Numbered from the stretch's first letter, positions 1 through 7,978 are shown. The stretch is DNA of 64,000 bases from Bacteroidota bacterium (GCA_018267705.1 JAFDXX010000004.1:372001-436000), one strand, 5' to 3'. Translations and numbers: made by a program. The notes: generated from the sequence alone by a model not told the origin.

Positions 1-122
1 ATAAATAAGCAAATTATTTTTTTATTAAATATGGTTGAATACATTGATGCAAATAATGCTGCAAAATAACAGTAAAGCTGCAAATGAAAGTGTTAAGTAA
101 GTGAATGAGGATAATTTGCTGT

Positions 123-482
123 TTATTGAAAAGATTGCACAGCTTTTAATAAATCAACAATTGAAAAAGGTTTTGTTAGATATAAACTTGCTCCTAATGT
201 ATTACCTCTATTTTTATCAATAGCATCGGCACGTGCGGTAAGAAATATAAAAGGAATATTTTGAGTTGTAATATCTGCTTTTAATTGGGTTAATACTTCA
301 AAACCATCAATGCCGGGCATCATTACATCGCAAACAATAATATTAGGTAAAATTTGTTTGGCTTTTGTTACACCATCAATTCCGTTTATTGCAGCATAAC
401 AAGTATAACCTTTTAGCTGCAACATTTTTACAATGTTGTTACGCAGAAATTCTTCATCTTCTATTACTAATATGGTAAGCAT
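123..482 (-). CDS. single-domain response regulator (receiver only)
   Basis: A 119-residue CheY-like receiver domain with no output domain. The acidic pocket (E8, D9), the phospho-acceptor D52 in VCDVMMPGIDGF, the Thr in FLTARAD and the Lys in YLTKPF are all present, so it should be phosphorylatable. It is the last gene of a minus-strand operon, about 47 bp after the multi-PAS histidine kinase, which is its likely phosphodonor. With no DNA-binding part it probably works by protein contact or as a phosphate sink or relay intermediate; that role is inferred. The 122 bases to the left of its stop codon show no gene. Confidence 0.9.
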   Translation of the reverse strand: MLTILVIEDEEFLRNNIVKMLQLKGYTCYAAINGIDGVTKAKQILPNIIVCDVMMPGIDGFEVLTQLKADITTQNIPFIFLTARADAIDKNRGNTLGASLYLTKPFSIVDLLKAVQSFQ

Positions 483-529
483 TTATTAAGTGCAATGTGG
501 GTGAAGTGCCAATTATAAACTATGCATTT

Positions 530-2428
530 TTAATACGGAAAATGTAATCTTACTACGGTACCTTGCCCTTCGGTACTTTGATATTCAATTTTTCCGTTAT
601 GTTTTTCAACAAAATATCTTACAACTACTAGGCCTAAGCCTGTACCTTGTATATCTCCAACGTTTGCACCGCGTTTAAATGATGTTCCTAAATCAATTAT
701 ATCTTTTTCGGGTACACCAATACCAAAATCTCTACACACAATATTCCAACTGTCGTTGCCAAAGAAAACACGAATGTTTGGTTCGGGAGTGTTGGGTGAA
801 TATTTAAAAGCGTTATCAATAATATTGGTTAGTAAATGCCTTAGCATAAACTTATCTGCTTTTACTAAACGGTTTGTGCCTCTTGTTTCTAAATGCAGGC
901 TACGACCATCTTTCCAAGGGTGGTATTGTTGGGTTATTAATTCTTGTACAAAATTAATAACATCAATTTCACTTGGGTTAAAGTTTACTTTATTAGCTTC
1001 TATTCTGCTTATTAAAAGTAACTCGTCCATTAAATCTTTTAAACGCTTTACTTCATCGGCAATACGTTGTGTGTACGATTGCAATTCTTCTTGCGAAGTA
1101 GTTTTATCTTGTTGTAATAGTTCTAAAATTTCTGCACTGCTTTGTATAATAGATAAAGGTGTTCTTAGTTCATGTGAAACCATGTTTACAAACACAGTTT
1201 TCATATCACTTAACTGTCTTTCTTTTTCTATAATTTTCATTAATTCTTCCTGTGCTTTTACTTGATCTGTTATATCAACCATAAAGCCGGAAACTCTTAA
1301 TTCTTCTTTATATAAACTGTAAAATCTTCTTAAATAATATTGATAATGTTTTTCTTCACCATTATCAAAAACAACTTTTATAGTGCGTTTTATTTTATCG
1401 GTGTTGTTATTTATAAGTGCTGCAACATCGGCAGTTATGTGTTGATTGTTTTCTTCACTTAAAAAATTTTGTAAAGAAGTGCCTACACTTTCGTAATAAG
1501 ATTTTTTCCAAACTTTTTCCCATAAAGGATTTACGTATTGCAATACATTGTTTTCATCTATAATAAAAACAACTTCATCCAAATCGTTCAGTAGTTTTTG
1601 ATATGTTTCTACGCTTCGCACTAATAATTTTTCATTTTGTCTTATTTTAGAAATATCTACACCATAGCCTACAACAAACTCTACGTTTTTTTCGGCATTA
1701 AAATAAGGGTAAAAATGTTGAAGATTGTAAATTTCTCTTCCTTGATTATTCACATATTTTTCTTCAAACTGAATTGTTTGGTTGGTTTGCAGTGATTGTT
1801 CGAAATAATTTCTGCGTGCAATGGCTTTTTCAAAGCCTTCATTTTTGGCTAAGCTGTAATCAAAATCATCTTTTCCAATTAGCCAGTTTCGCATATCTTC
1901 TTTATCAATGGCTTTTTTATTGGCAAAGAGATATTTTTGATTGGTATCAAAAATGGTAATATTGGCGGGTATGTTGTTTAATATTTTTTCGTAAAAGGCT
2001 TGCTGTTGTTGACTTTTCTTTTGTAAGCTTCTGTATTTAGAAATGTTTTTAAATAACCATAAACGAGAGGGGTTAGTGGTATCATCATTCATTGGTAAAT
2101 AATCAACGGCAATAATAGTTCCGTTTTTAAGTATTATTTCTTCTTTATGAAGTTGTTTGTGGTTGGCTTTTATGTTGTTTGCAATTTCTAAAATATTCTT
2201 GGGTTGTTCTATTTGGGGGCTAATTTTTTCTAATAATTCGCAATCGGATTTTCCTATTAGTTGTGCTGAAGTTTCGGTAATATCAAAAAGTTGGCAGAAT
2301 ACATCGTTAGCATATTCAATATTATTGTTGTTGTCTATTACAATAATAGCTTTGTCAATGTATGTTAATACAAAATTTAGTTTGTTTAAAAAAGCGTTGT
2401 TATTTGTATTTTTTATTGACCAATTCAT
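530..2428 (-). CDS. soluble multi-PAS sensor histidine kinase
   Basis: A 632-residue kinase. Three PAS-like sensor segments (about residues 15-130, 145-265 and 272-395) precede a short linker, a HisKA dimerisation domain with the phospho-accepting His near residue 418 in MVSHELRTPLS, and a HATPase_c domain (N-box NIIDNAFKYS, G2 box GTGLGLVVVRYF). I see no signal peptide or membrane segment, so it should sense a cytoplasmic signal; the PAS ligand is not evident. It starts 8 bp after the LuxR-type regulator and is followed by the receiver-only protein, so one kinase is flanked by two response regulators in one transcription unit. The stop lies just past VVRLHFPY, the normal end of the kinase domain. 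Confidence 0.93.
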   Translation of the reverse strand: MNWSIKNTNNNAFLNKLNFVLTYIDKAIIVIDNNNNIEYANDVFCQLFDITETSAQLIGKSDCELLEKISPQIEQPKNILEIANNIKANHKQLHKEEIILKNGTIIAVDYLPMNDDTTNPSRLWLFKNISKYRSLQKKSQQQQAFYEKILNNIPANITIFDTNQKYLFANKKAIDKEDMRNWLIGKDDFDYSLAKNEGFEKAIARRNYFEQSLQTNQTIQFEEKYVNNQGREIYNLQHFYPYFNAEKNVEFVVGYGVDISKIRQNEKLLVRSVETYQKLLNDLDEVVFIIDENNVLQYVNPLWEKVWKKSYYESVGTSLQNFLSEENNQHITADVAALINNNTDKIKRTIKVVFDNGEEKHYQYYLRRFYSLYKEELRVSGFMVDITDQVKAQEELMKIIEKERQLSDMKTVFVNMVSHELRTPLSIIQSSAEILELLQQDKTTSQEELQSYTQRIADEVKRLKDLMDELLLISRIEANKVNFNPSEIDVINFVQELITQQYHPWKDGRSLHLETRGTNRLVKADKFMLRHLLTNIIDNAFKYSPNTPEPNIRVFFGNDSWNIVCRDFGIGVPEKDIIDLGTSFKRGANVGDIQGTGLGLVVVRYFVEKHNGKIEYQSTEGQGTVVRLHFPY

Positions 2429-2436
2429 AAATTAAG

Positions 2437-3078
2437 TTATGCCCTTGCCGATAATATTTTGCTTATCAGTTCTGCTTTTGAGTTTACGCCCAGTTTATTA
2501 TATATGTTTTTTAAATGGTCGTTTACGGTTGTTGCCGATATGCCTAACACATTGGCAATTTCTTTATAAGTAAATCCATTTACTAATTGTTCTATTACAT
2601 CATTTTCTCTTGCCGTTAATTTATCACTTACGGGTTGTTGTTTTTTTTGCCCTAAGTTGTTTACTCTGCCAATAATTATTTGTGCTATTTCCGGAGAAAT
2701 TAAAGCACCGCCATTTTTTACAATTTCAATTTGTTTTTTTATTTCTTGCAGCGATACCGGTTTTAGTAAATAGCCATTGGCTCCTTTTGATATTGCTTGC
2801 CAAATCACTTCTTCATCATTATTTCCACTAAGTATAACCAAGTGTGTTTCTTTATATTGTTTATTGATGATGCTTACACCTTCTAAACCTGAAATGCCGG
2901 GTAAACCAATATCTAAAAACACAATAAAAGGCTCATAAGTTATACTGTTTTTGTTTGCAAGAAACTGTTCAATGCTTGAGTAAGAAAAAACTACATCTAC
3001 CTCTTTATCTAATTTAAAAAAGGTTTCAAAGTTTAATCTTAGTTTAGGATCGTCTTCTATTAAACCTACTGTTATCAT
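2437..3078 (-). CDS. NarL/LuxR-family response regulator
   Basis: A 213-residue two-domain regulator. The N-terminal receiver has acidic residues E8-D10 and acceptor D56 in VFLDIGLPGISG. The C-terminal LuxR helix-turn-helix (about residues 148-208) contains the typical LTARENDVIEQLVNGFTYKE and GISATTVNDHLKNIYNKLGV. It is the first gene of the minus-strand three-gene operon and is presumably phosphorylated by the adjacent PAS kinase. LuxR-type regulators bind dyad sites; two near-identical palindromes lie about 340 and 450 bp upstream (3418 and 3522) and are candidates, by inference only. An intrinsic terminator pointing the same way sits only about 40 bp before its start, so the operon needs a promoter in that gap or read-through. 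Confidence 0.93.
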   Translation of the reverse strand: MITVGLIEDDPKLRLNFETFFKLDKEVDVVFSYSSIEQFLANKNSITYEPFIVFLDIGLPGISGLEGVSIINKQYKETHLVILSGNNDEEVIWQAISKGANGYLLKPVSLQEIKKQIEIVKNGGALISPEIAQIIIGRVNNLGQKKQQPVSDKLTARENDVIEQLVNGFTYKEIANVLGISATTVNDHLKNIYNKLGVNSKAELISKILSARA

Positions 3079-3115
3079 TTTTTTATTTTAAAAATAACCT
3101 TTGTTTTATCAACAC

Positions 3116-3149
3116 ACAAAAAAAGAAGGGGCCTGTGTAATGCCCCTTC
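3116..3149 (-). terminator. intrinsic terminator (minus strand) upstream of the luxR-type gene
   Basis: On the minus strand GAAGGGGC (3149-3142), a 9-nt loop and GCCCCTTC (3132-3125) form an 8-bp GC-rich stem followed by seven T (3124-3118). On the plus strand no T-run follows, so it works leftwards only. It lies between the small ORF at 3177-3293 and the regulator start at 3078, so it either ends a small separate transcript or acts as an attenuator of the two-component operon. Confidence 0.75.
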
Positions 3150-3163
3150 ATGGTTCTTCAACA

Positions 3164-3352
3164 TTGGATTCTAAACTTAGTTTACACAGATGGGTTTAGT
3201 TTTACACGGAATGTTGGATTTTGGTTTAAAACCGTCTTTAATAAGATATTGGATTGAATGTATTGGATATTGATTCTTAATCAGGTTCTTCATTGGATAT
3301 TGAATTCTATAAAAATCTTTTCTTTTAGATATTGGATGGTTTTGGATATTGG
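3164..3352. repeat. cluster of TTGGAT repeats
   Basis: TTGGAT occurs seven times in about 190 bp (3164, 3214, 3249, 3263, 3293, 3332, 3342), mostly within a longer ATTGGATATTGA-like unit. Spacing is irregular (10 to 50 bp), so this is not a simple tandem repeat or a CRISPR array. The cluster lies in the 529-bp gap between the LuxR-type regulator and the nucleoside phosphorylase and overlaps the possible 38-residue ORF. Function is unknown. Confidence 0.6.
3177..3293 (-). CDS. possible small ORF, 38 residues, unknown
   Basis: On the minus strand an ATG at 3293 opens 38 codons ending in TAA at 3177-3179. The product begins MKNLIKNQYPIHSIQYL and ends CKTKPICVN. It is basic, has two Cys near the C terminus and no hydrophobic signal segment. 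The frame also stays open about 90 nt upstream of the ATG without another Met. The stop is followed 28 nt later by a strong same-strand terminator, which is the arrangement of a small independent gene or a leader peptide. The codons overlap a cluster of ATCCAA (TTGGAT) repeats, so the openness could be a by-product of the repeat. I recognise no family. Coding status is uncertain. Confidence 0.3.
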   Translation of the reverse strand: MKNLIKNQYPIHSIQYLIKDGFKPKSNIPCKTKPICVN

Positions 3353-3417
3353 CTTTTAAAAACGGTTTTCTTTGTTTTTAATTACAATGTAAAATTGCAA
3401 TCCTTTCATTCCTTATA

Positions 3418-3439
3418 CAATCCCTTGAATTAGGGGAAC
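3418..3439. promoter_or_regulatory. palindromic element, copy 1 (CCCT-N6-AGGG)
   Basis: CAATCCCTTGAATTAGGGGA contains the dyad TCCCT-N6-AGGG. A second copy 104 bp downstream (3522) matches at 19 of 22 positions. Two such copies in the intergenic region shared by a LuxR-type regulator operon and the nucleoside phosphorylase gene suggest a transcription-factor site; the factor is not known. Confidence 0.45.
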
Positions 3440-3521
3440 AGTATTTTTAGTATTTGAAAGAACTGTTGCAATACATTTATTTCAATTGCAAAACAAACTT
3501 CGTAATAAGCAATGGGCTATT

Positions 3522-3543
3522 CAATCCCTTAAAATAGGGAAAC
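3522..3543. promoter_or_regulatory. palindromic element, copy 2 (CCCT-N6-AGGG)
   Basis: CAATCCCTTAAAATAGGGAA has the perfect dyad TCCCT-N6-AGGGA and matches the copy at 3418 at 19 of 22 positions. It ends 65 bp before the nucleoside phosphorylase ATG, a position compatible with an operator of that gene. This is inferred from repetition and symmetry only. Confidence 0.45.
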
Positions 3544-3607
3544 GAATTATTCACAAAAGTTCGTTGGCAGCGTGTGCATATTATATTTGTTGTTTAACAT
3601 TAAACGT

Positions 3608-4429
3608 ATGAGTGAATTATTAACACAATTAAACGAAACGGTAGCCTATATAAAAAGTAAAGTAAATATTACAGCAAAAGCCGGAATTGTTTTAGGTAGC
3701 GGCTTAGGCAACCTTGCAGAAGTAATTAAAGCAGATGTGAGTATTCCTTACACAGAAATTCCTCATTTTCCGGTAAGCACTGTAAAAGGGCATGGAGGAA
3801 AATTAATTTTTGGAGAATTAGGTGGTGTAAAAGTTGTTGTAATGAGTGGTCGTTTTCATTTTTATGAAGGTTATTCTGCACAACAAGTAGTTTATCCGGT
3901 TCGTGTAATGAAAATGTTAGGATTAGAATATTTATTACTATCCAATGCAGCAGGTGCAGTAAACCCCAATTATAAAGTAGGAGATTTAATGTTGATTAAT
4001 GATCATATTAGTTTCTTTACTACTAATCCTTTAATTGGTAAAAATGAAGAATCGTTAGGCACACGTTTTCCTGATATGAGTGAACCGTATAATTATGAAT
4101 TACTAAAAAAAGCAAAAGCTATAGCGGCTGCTAAAAATATTCAGGTGCATGAAGGTGTTTATACTGCTGTAACAGGCCCAACTTTTGAAACACATGCCGA
4201 ATACCGTTTAATAAAAACCGTAGGAAGTGATGTTGTAGGAATGAGTACTGTGCAAGAAACCATTGCAGCATCGCATTGCGGATTAAAAGTGTTTGCAGTA
4301 AGTGTGGTTACAGATTTGGGTATTAGAGAAGATAATAATGTAATTACACACGAAGAAGTATTGGCGGCTGCTAAAGAGGCAGAACCAAAATTAACAACGC
4401 TATTTACCGAGTTAGTAAAACAGTTGTAA
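3608..4429 (+). CDS. purine-nucleoside phosphorylase (trimeric PNP family)
   Basis: Cleaves purine nucleosides with phosphate to base and ribose-1-phosphate (purine salvage, cytoplasm). The 273-residue form from the ATG at 3608 is preferred over a 12-residue longer start at 3572, whose extra residues (CILYLLFNIKR) are not family-like. Signatures: GIVLGSGLGNLAE phosphate loop, MSGRFHFYEGYS, TGPTFETHAEYR, VGMSTVQETIAASHCGLKVF. At the position of human Asn243 (SLITNK) this protein has Asp236 (SVVTDL), which in the human enzyme broadens use from 6-oxopurines to adenosine; substrate range here is therefore uncertain. It is a single gene closed by a bidirectional terminator. Confidence 0.92.
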   Translation: MSELLTQLNETVAYIKSKVNITAKAGIVLGSGLGNLAEVIKADVSIPYTEIPHFPVSTVKGHGGKLIFGELGGVKVVVMSGRFHFYEGYSAQQVVYPVRVMKMLGLEYLLLSNAAGAVNPNYKVGDLMLINDHISFFTTNPLIGKNEESLGTRFPDMSEPYNYELLKKAKAIAAAKNIQVHEGVYTAVTGPTFETHAEYRLIKTVGSDVVGMSTVQETIAASHCGLKVFAVSVVTDLGIREDNNVITHEEVLAAAKEAEPKLTTLFTELVKQL

Positions 4430-4470
4430 AAATTATGTACTTATAACCACAATATTTTGTGATATAGAAT

Positions 4471-4504
4471 AAAAAGCCCGTACTTTCAATATGTACGGGC
4501 TTTT
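4471..4504. terminator. bidirectional intrinsic terminator
   Basis: AAAAGCCCGTAC (4472-4483), a short loop and GTACGGGCTTTT (4493-4504) form a 12-bp perfect stem with A-run before and T-run after. It lies between the convergent phosphorylase and thioesterase genes and serves both. Confidence 0.9.
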
Positions 4505-4506
4505 GT

Positions 4507-5019
4507 TTATTTGGTAAATAATGCTTTTAGTTCGTTAGCATCATCGGGTTTTAATTTTCCAGCCAATATTAAACGCAGTTGTCTTCTTCGTAAAGCACCA
4601 TCATACATATCTATTTCTGCTTTGGTTTCAGGTATTAGTGCAGGAACGGGACGTGGTTTTCGGTTGGGGTCTAAAGCAACAAAAGTAAAATAGGCTTCGT
4701 TGCTTTCATATTCATATTGGTGTAGCGTATCTTCTCCCCATACTTTTAAATAAATTTCCATTGATGAATTGAAAGCTCTAGTAACTTTTGCTTCAATGTG
4801 TACTATGTTTCCTAATTTAATGGGGTTTTTAAAACTTAAATTATCTACACTAGCCGTCATACAAGGTGCATTGCAGTGTTTCATGGCAGCCATGCTGGCA
4901 GCAATATCCATCCAATACATTAATCTTCCTCCCATTAAATTTCCAAAGCCATTGGTATCATTGGGCAGTACCATTTCATTCATTATGGTAAAACTATCGG
5001 CTGCTTTTCTTCCTTCCAT
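4507..5019 (-). CDS. acyl-CoA thioesterase (hotdog fold)
   Basis: A 170-residue hotdog-fold thioesterase of the YciA/cytosolic acyl-CoA hydrolase group, hydrolysing acyl-CoA to fatty acid and CoA. Visible features are the MVLPNDTNGFGNLMGGRLMY segment (the N-x-x-G-x-x-x-GG active-site helix region), MDIAASMAAMKHC and the strand TASVDNLSFKNPIKLG. Length is normal for a single-domain hotdog enzyme. It lies 78 bp after the MATE transporter on the same strand and may be co-transcribed with it. Acyl-chain preference cannot be read from sequence. Confidence 0.88.
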   Translation of the reverse strand: MEGRKAADSFTIMNEMVLPNDTNGFGNLMGGRLMYWMDIAASMAAMKHCNAPCMTASVDNLSFKNPIKLGNIVHIEAKVTRAFNSSMEIYLKVWGEDTLHQYEYESNEAYFTFVALDPNRKPRPVPALIPETKAEIDMYDGALRRRQLRLILAGKLKPDDANELKALFTK

Positions 5020-5097
5020 TATAATTTTTTTATTATGTGGTTATTATTTTTGGCAAATATACAGGCAGTAATTGGCAAGCATGGTACAATAAAATTT

Positions 5098-6447
5098 CTA
5101 TATTTTCTTTCCTCTCCATTTATTGCTTTTAATGTATAAGTAAGATGGAATAAAAGTGCAAATCCAGTACAACCATTCACTTCCCCAACCATAAATAATG
5201 CTCATGTTTTTCCATTCTAAAACTATATATACATATATAATGTAAAAGAAAATGGCAAATAATTCAATTAATAAATTCACTTTGGTGTTACCTGTGCCGG
5301 TAACTGCATTTAACCAAACAGTACCTGCCGACATAATAATCATGGCTACAGAAACTACTCTTAATATTGGGATAGCTTCTGTAATAAAACTTACATCTTG
5401 TCCGTAAATAGATAAAACTACTGCCGGAAAAATATTAATAATAATACCTACCGTAATAGAAAACATTAAGGATAATCTAATTATTTTATGAATTAATTCA
5501 ACTACTTTATCACTCAGGCCCTGTCCAATAATATTGCTAACCATTGTATTGGCGGTTGCAGCAAATGCCCAAGTAAAGCAACCAAAAAAACCAAAAACAT
5601 TTCGCATGGTATTAGATATAGCTAAAGCTCTACTGCCGTGATGTTCAATTAAAATATAAAAAAACTCCCATGTAACAATGCTAATACCATATTGTGCAAT
5701 TAATGGTGATGATTGTACCAGAATTAATTTAAAAGACTGTTTATCTAAATTAAAATTTTTAAACAGCATTAATTTTTTATCAATGCCTTTAAAATGAATA
5801 ACTAAAAAAATGCTGAACAAACCGCAGCCTTCTGCAATAACAGATGCATAAGCAGCACCATTAAAACCTAAATGTGGTAAACCTAATTTACCATAAATAA
5901 ATCCGTAATCTAAAATAATATTTACAATAGCTTCTGTTGCCGTACCTATAATTAAATATTTAGATTGATTAGTGCCTACCAATACTGCATTACGCATTTG
6001 ATATAAATACAAAAACACTAATCCAACTATGCGTATACGAAGAAAACTAATTGCCATATTTACGGTAACCTCGTTATGTATTGAGTAACGTAAAATAATT
6101 GGAGCAATCAACCAAGTAATGGCAATTCCCACAATGCTTAACAGCATGGCAATACGTACACCTTGTGCAAATAAGTTACCTATATCTTCAATTCTGTTTT
6201 CGCCCGCCCTTCTTGCAATAAGCGATTGTAAGCCATTGTTTAAACCATTGCCAATTACTGCAAAAATTAAATAGTAAACACCTGTAATACCGGCTACGGC
6301 TAAAGCTTCTTCATTTAATCTTCCAAAAAAAATATTGTTAGTAATATAATTAATTTGCGGTACCATAATAGCAAATGCAATAGGCATGGCAATGCTTAAA
6401 ATTTGTTTATAATTAATACTAACTTTAAAATCTGTTACCGCAGGCAT
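5098..6447 (-). CDS. MATE family efflux transporter
   Basis: A 449-residue polytopic inner-membrane protein with about twelve hydrophobic segments in two homologous halves, the MATE/NorM layout. The N-terminal segment has IAMPIAFAIMVPQINYITNN and the typical GITGVYYLIFAVIGNGLNNG; the second half repeats the pattern (ANTMVSNIIGQG). These transporters export organic cations or metabolites with Na+ or H+ antiport; the substrate is not predictable. The following same-strand gene is the thioesterase. The C terminus is short and basic (SNKWRGKKI). Confidence 0.88.
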   Translation of the reverse strand: MPAVTDFKVSINYKQILSIAMPIAFAIMVPQINYITNNIFFGRLNEEALAVAGITGVYYLIFAVIGNGLNNGLQSLIARRAGENRIEDIGNLFAQGVRIAMLLSIVGIAITWLIAPIILRYSIHNEVTVNMAISFLRIRIVGLVFLYLYQMRNAVLVGTNQSKYLIIGTATEAIVNIILDYGFIYGKLGLPHLGFNGAAYASVIAEGCGLFSIFLVIHFKGIDKKLMLFKNFNLDKQSFKLILVQSSPLIAQYGISIVTWEFFYILIEHHGSRALAISNTMRNVFGFFGCFTWAFAATANTMVSNIIGQGLSDKVVELIHKIIRLSLMFSITVGIIINIFPAVVLSIYGQDVSFITEAIPILRVVSVAMIIMSAGTVWLNAVTGTGNTKVNLLIELFAIFFYIIYVYIVLEWKNMSIIYGWGSEWLYWICTFIPSYLYIKSNKWRGKKI

Positions 6448-6584
6448 TTGGCAAAACTAAGCTTGGCAGCAATTGGTTGGTTTTATTTGTTATTTATAGA
6501 ATTAAAACCAATGTAAATAACGAAACAGTTACATAATAAATAGGGTTAAAAATTTAACCGAGAAAATGTTATTATTGCAAATAC

Positions 6585-6592
6585 TATATTTG
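6585..6592 (+). promoter_or_regulatory. putative -7 box (TATATTTG)
   Basis: TATATTTG matches the Bacteroidota sigma-70 -7 consensus TAnnTTTG and sits 4 bp before the ATG of the DUF3822 gene. A clear -33 TTTG at the usual distance is not evident, so only the -7 part is claimed. If used, the leader of this operon is nearly absent. Confidence 0.4.
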
Positions 6593-6596
6593 ATAT

Positions 6597-7442
6597 ATGG
6601 TGCAAAAAAGTATTAGCAGCTATTTAGATTTAGAATCTCAATCGCCCTTTAATAGCGATGAGTTAATTGTTAACATAGGAAATACCTATGTTGCCATGTT
6701 GGTAAGGCTTGCAGGTAGGCAAGATGCCAGTGCTTTTGAGTTATTTGAATTTGATAAGGCTACAGATAATTGGTACAATATTTTTTATTCAGTAAGAACA
6801 CAATCTAAAATTTTAGATAGAAGTTATAACAACACCAAAATTTTTTATAACCTCCCCGAAAATGTTTTAGTACCTTCTGAAAAGTTTTCTGAAGATGCTG
6901 AGGAGAGTTATTTAAATATGCTACATGGAGATACTATTAACGAAGCCATACAGCATGATGTGTTAGATATTAATCCACCAATTGTAAATATTTATCGCAT
7001 AAAACGTGTTTTATACGAAATGGTTCGTACCAATTTCATGATGGTGCAACCCAAACATTTATATACACAATTATTAGAAAACAATTTAGGTGGTTATAAT
7101 TTGCACAGCGGCATTTCTTTAAAAATTCAGTTTTATAATAAATGTATTTTATTGTTGTTATTAAAAGATGGTAAGTTACAGTTTATACAATCATATTCTT
7201 GTTTAACACAAGATGATATGTTATATTATGTGTTAAGTTTACTACAACAATTTCATATACAACCCGCAGAAGTAAAAGTTGAATTAGGCGGGCAAATAGA
7301 TACACGATCTCAGTATTACGATTATATCAAAAAAATATTCACCAACATTCAATTTGAAATTGTGGCACCTGAAAAATTGATGAAAGAATTACAAGAAAAT
7401 TATCCGCCACATTATTTATCACCTTATTTTAATTTGGCATGA
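6597..7442 (+). CDS. DUF3822 family protein
   Basis: A 281-residue protein of the Bacteroidota-specific DUF3822 family, function unknown. The N-terminal half includes LIVNIGNTYVAMLVRLAGR and the C-terminal half a second alpha/beta unit (LHSGISLKIQFYNKCILLLLL, VKVELGGQIDTRSQYYDYI). The two-fold layout recalls actin/PilM-like folds, but that is only an impression. No signal peptide is visible. Its stop overlaps the rsmD start (ATGA), and the DUF3822-rsmD neighbourhood is recurrent in this phylum, pointing to translational coupling with an rRNA methyltransferase. It opens the six-gene operon running to rnr. Confidence 0.8.
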   Translation: MVQKSISSYLDLESQSPFNSDELIVNIGNTYVAMLVRLAGRQDASAFELFEFDKATDNWYNIFYSVRTQSKILDRSYNNTKIFYNLPENVLVPSEKFSEDAEESYLNMLHGDTINEAIQHDVLDINPPIVNIYRIKRVLYEMVRTNFMMVQPKHLYTQLLENNLGGYNLHSGISLKIQFYNKCILLLLLKDGKLQFIQSYSCLTQDDMLYYVLSLLQQFHIQPAEVKVELGGQIDTRSQYYDYIKKIFTNIQFEIVAPEKLMKELQENYPPHYLSPYFNLA

Positions 7443-7978
7443 GAATTATTTCGGGCATATTAGGTGGAAGAAGAATAAATCCTCCTGCAAATATGCCACA
7501 CACCAGGCCTACAACCGATATAGCAAAAGAAGGATTATTTAATATTTTGCAAAACAGAATAAGCTTTACGGGCATTACAACTTTAGATTTATTTGGAGGA
7601 ACGGGAAGCATAAGTTATGAATTAGCATCTCGCGGAGCAATAGATCTAACTATTATAGAAAAAGATAATGCCATGTATGCATTTATAAAAAAAAATATTG
7701 AATTACTAAAAATTTCTAATGCAAATGTGTTAAAAATGGATGTGTTTAATTTTTTAAACGGATGCAACCAGCAATACAATTTTATTTTTGCCGGCCCCCC
7801 TTATGCTTTAGGTACTATTGATGAATTACCTAAAATAATTGTTGAAAAAAAATTAATTGCACCTAACGGTTTATTTGTGTTAGAACATACACCCCGCAAT
7901 AGCTACGAAAATTTTAAAGGGTTTAGTTTTGTAAGAAATTACGGCACTACTTTATTTAGTTTTTTTGCTGCTACATAA
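7439..7978 (+). CDS. rsmD: RsmD family 16S rRNA (guanine966-N2)-methyltransferase
   Basis: A 179-residue class I methyltransferase with the RsmD N terminus (MRIISGILGGRRINPPAN), the RPTTDIAKEGLFNIL segment and SAM motif I TLDLFGGTGSISYELASRG. In the family it methylates G966 of 16S rRNA with SAM. Motif IV, normally (D/N)PP(F/Y), reads AGPPY here: G119 replaces the catalytic Asp/Asn. The frame is otherwise intact, so this is either a real loss or change of activity or a single-base sequence error. The start overlaps the DUF3822 stop by 4 bp; bioD follows after 6 bp. Confidence 0.87.
   Translation: MRIISGILGGRRINPPANMPHTRPTTDIAKEGLFNILQNRISFTGITTLDLFGGTGSISYELASRGAIDLTIIEKDNAMYAFIKKNIELLKISNANVLKMDVFNFLNGCNQQYNFIFAGPPYALGTIDELPKIIVEKKLIAPNGLFVLEHTPRNSYENFKGFSFVRNYGTTLFSFFAAT

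Noticed and set aside
1..122. Left edge of the window
   Set aside because: No ORF, RNA or terminator could be supported in these 122 bases.
756..1265. Plus-strand 169-residue ORF opposite the PAS kinase
   Set aside because: It is the antisense shadow of a well-supported kinase gene and has no family features.
3164..3352. CRISPR array
   Set aside because: The repeats are only 6-12 nt, irregularly spaced, and no cas genes are present.
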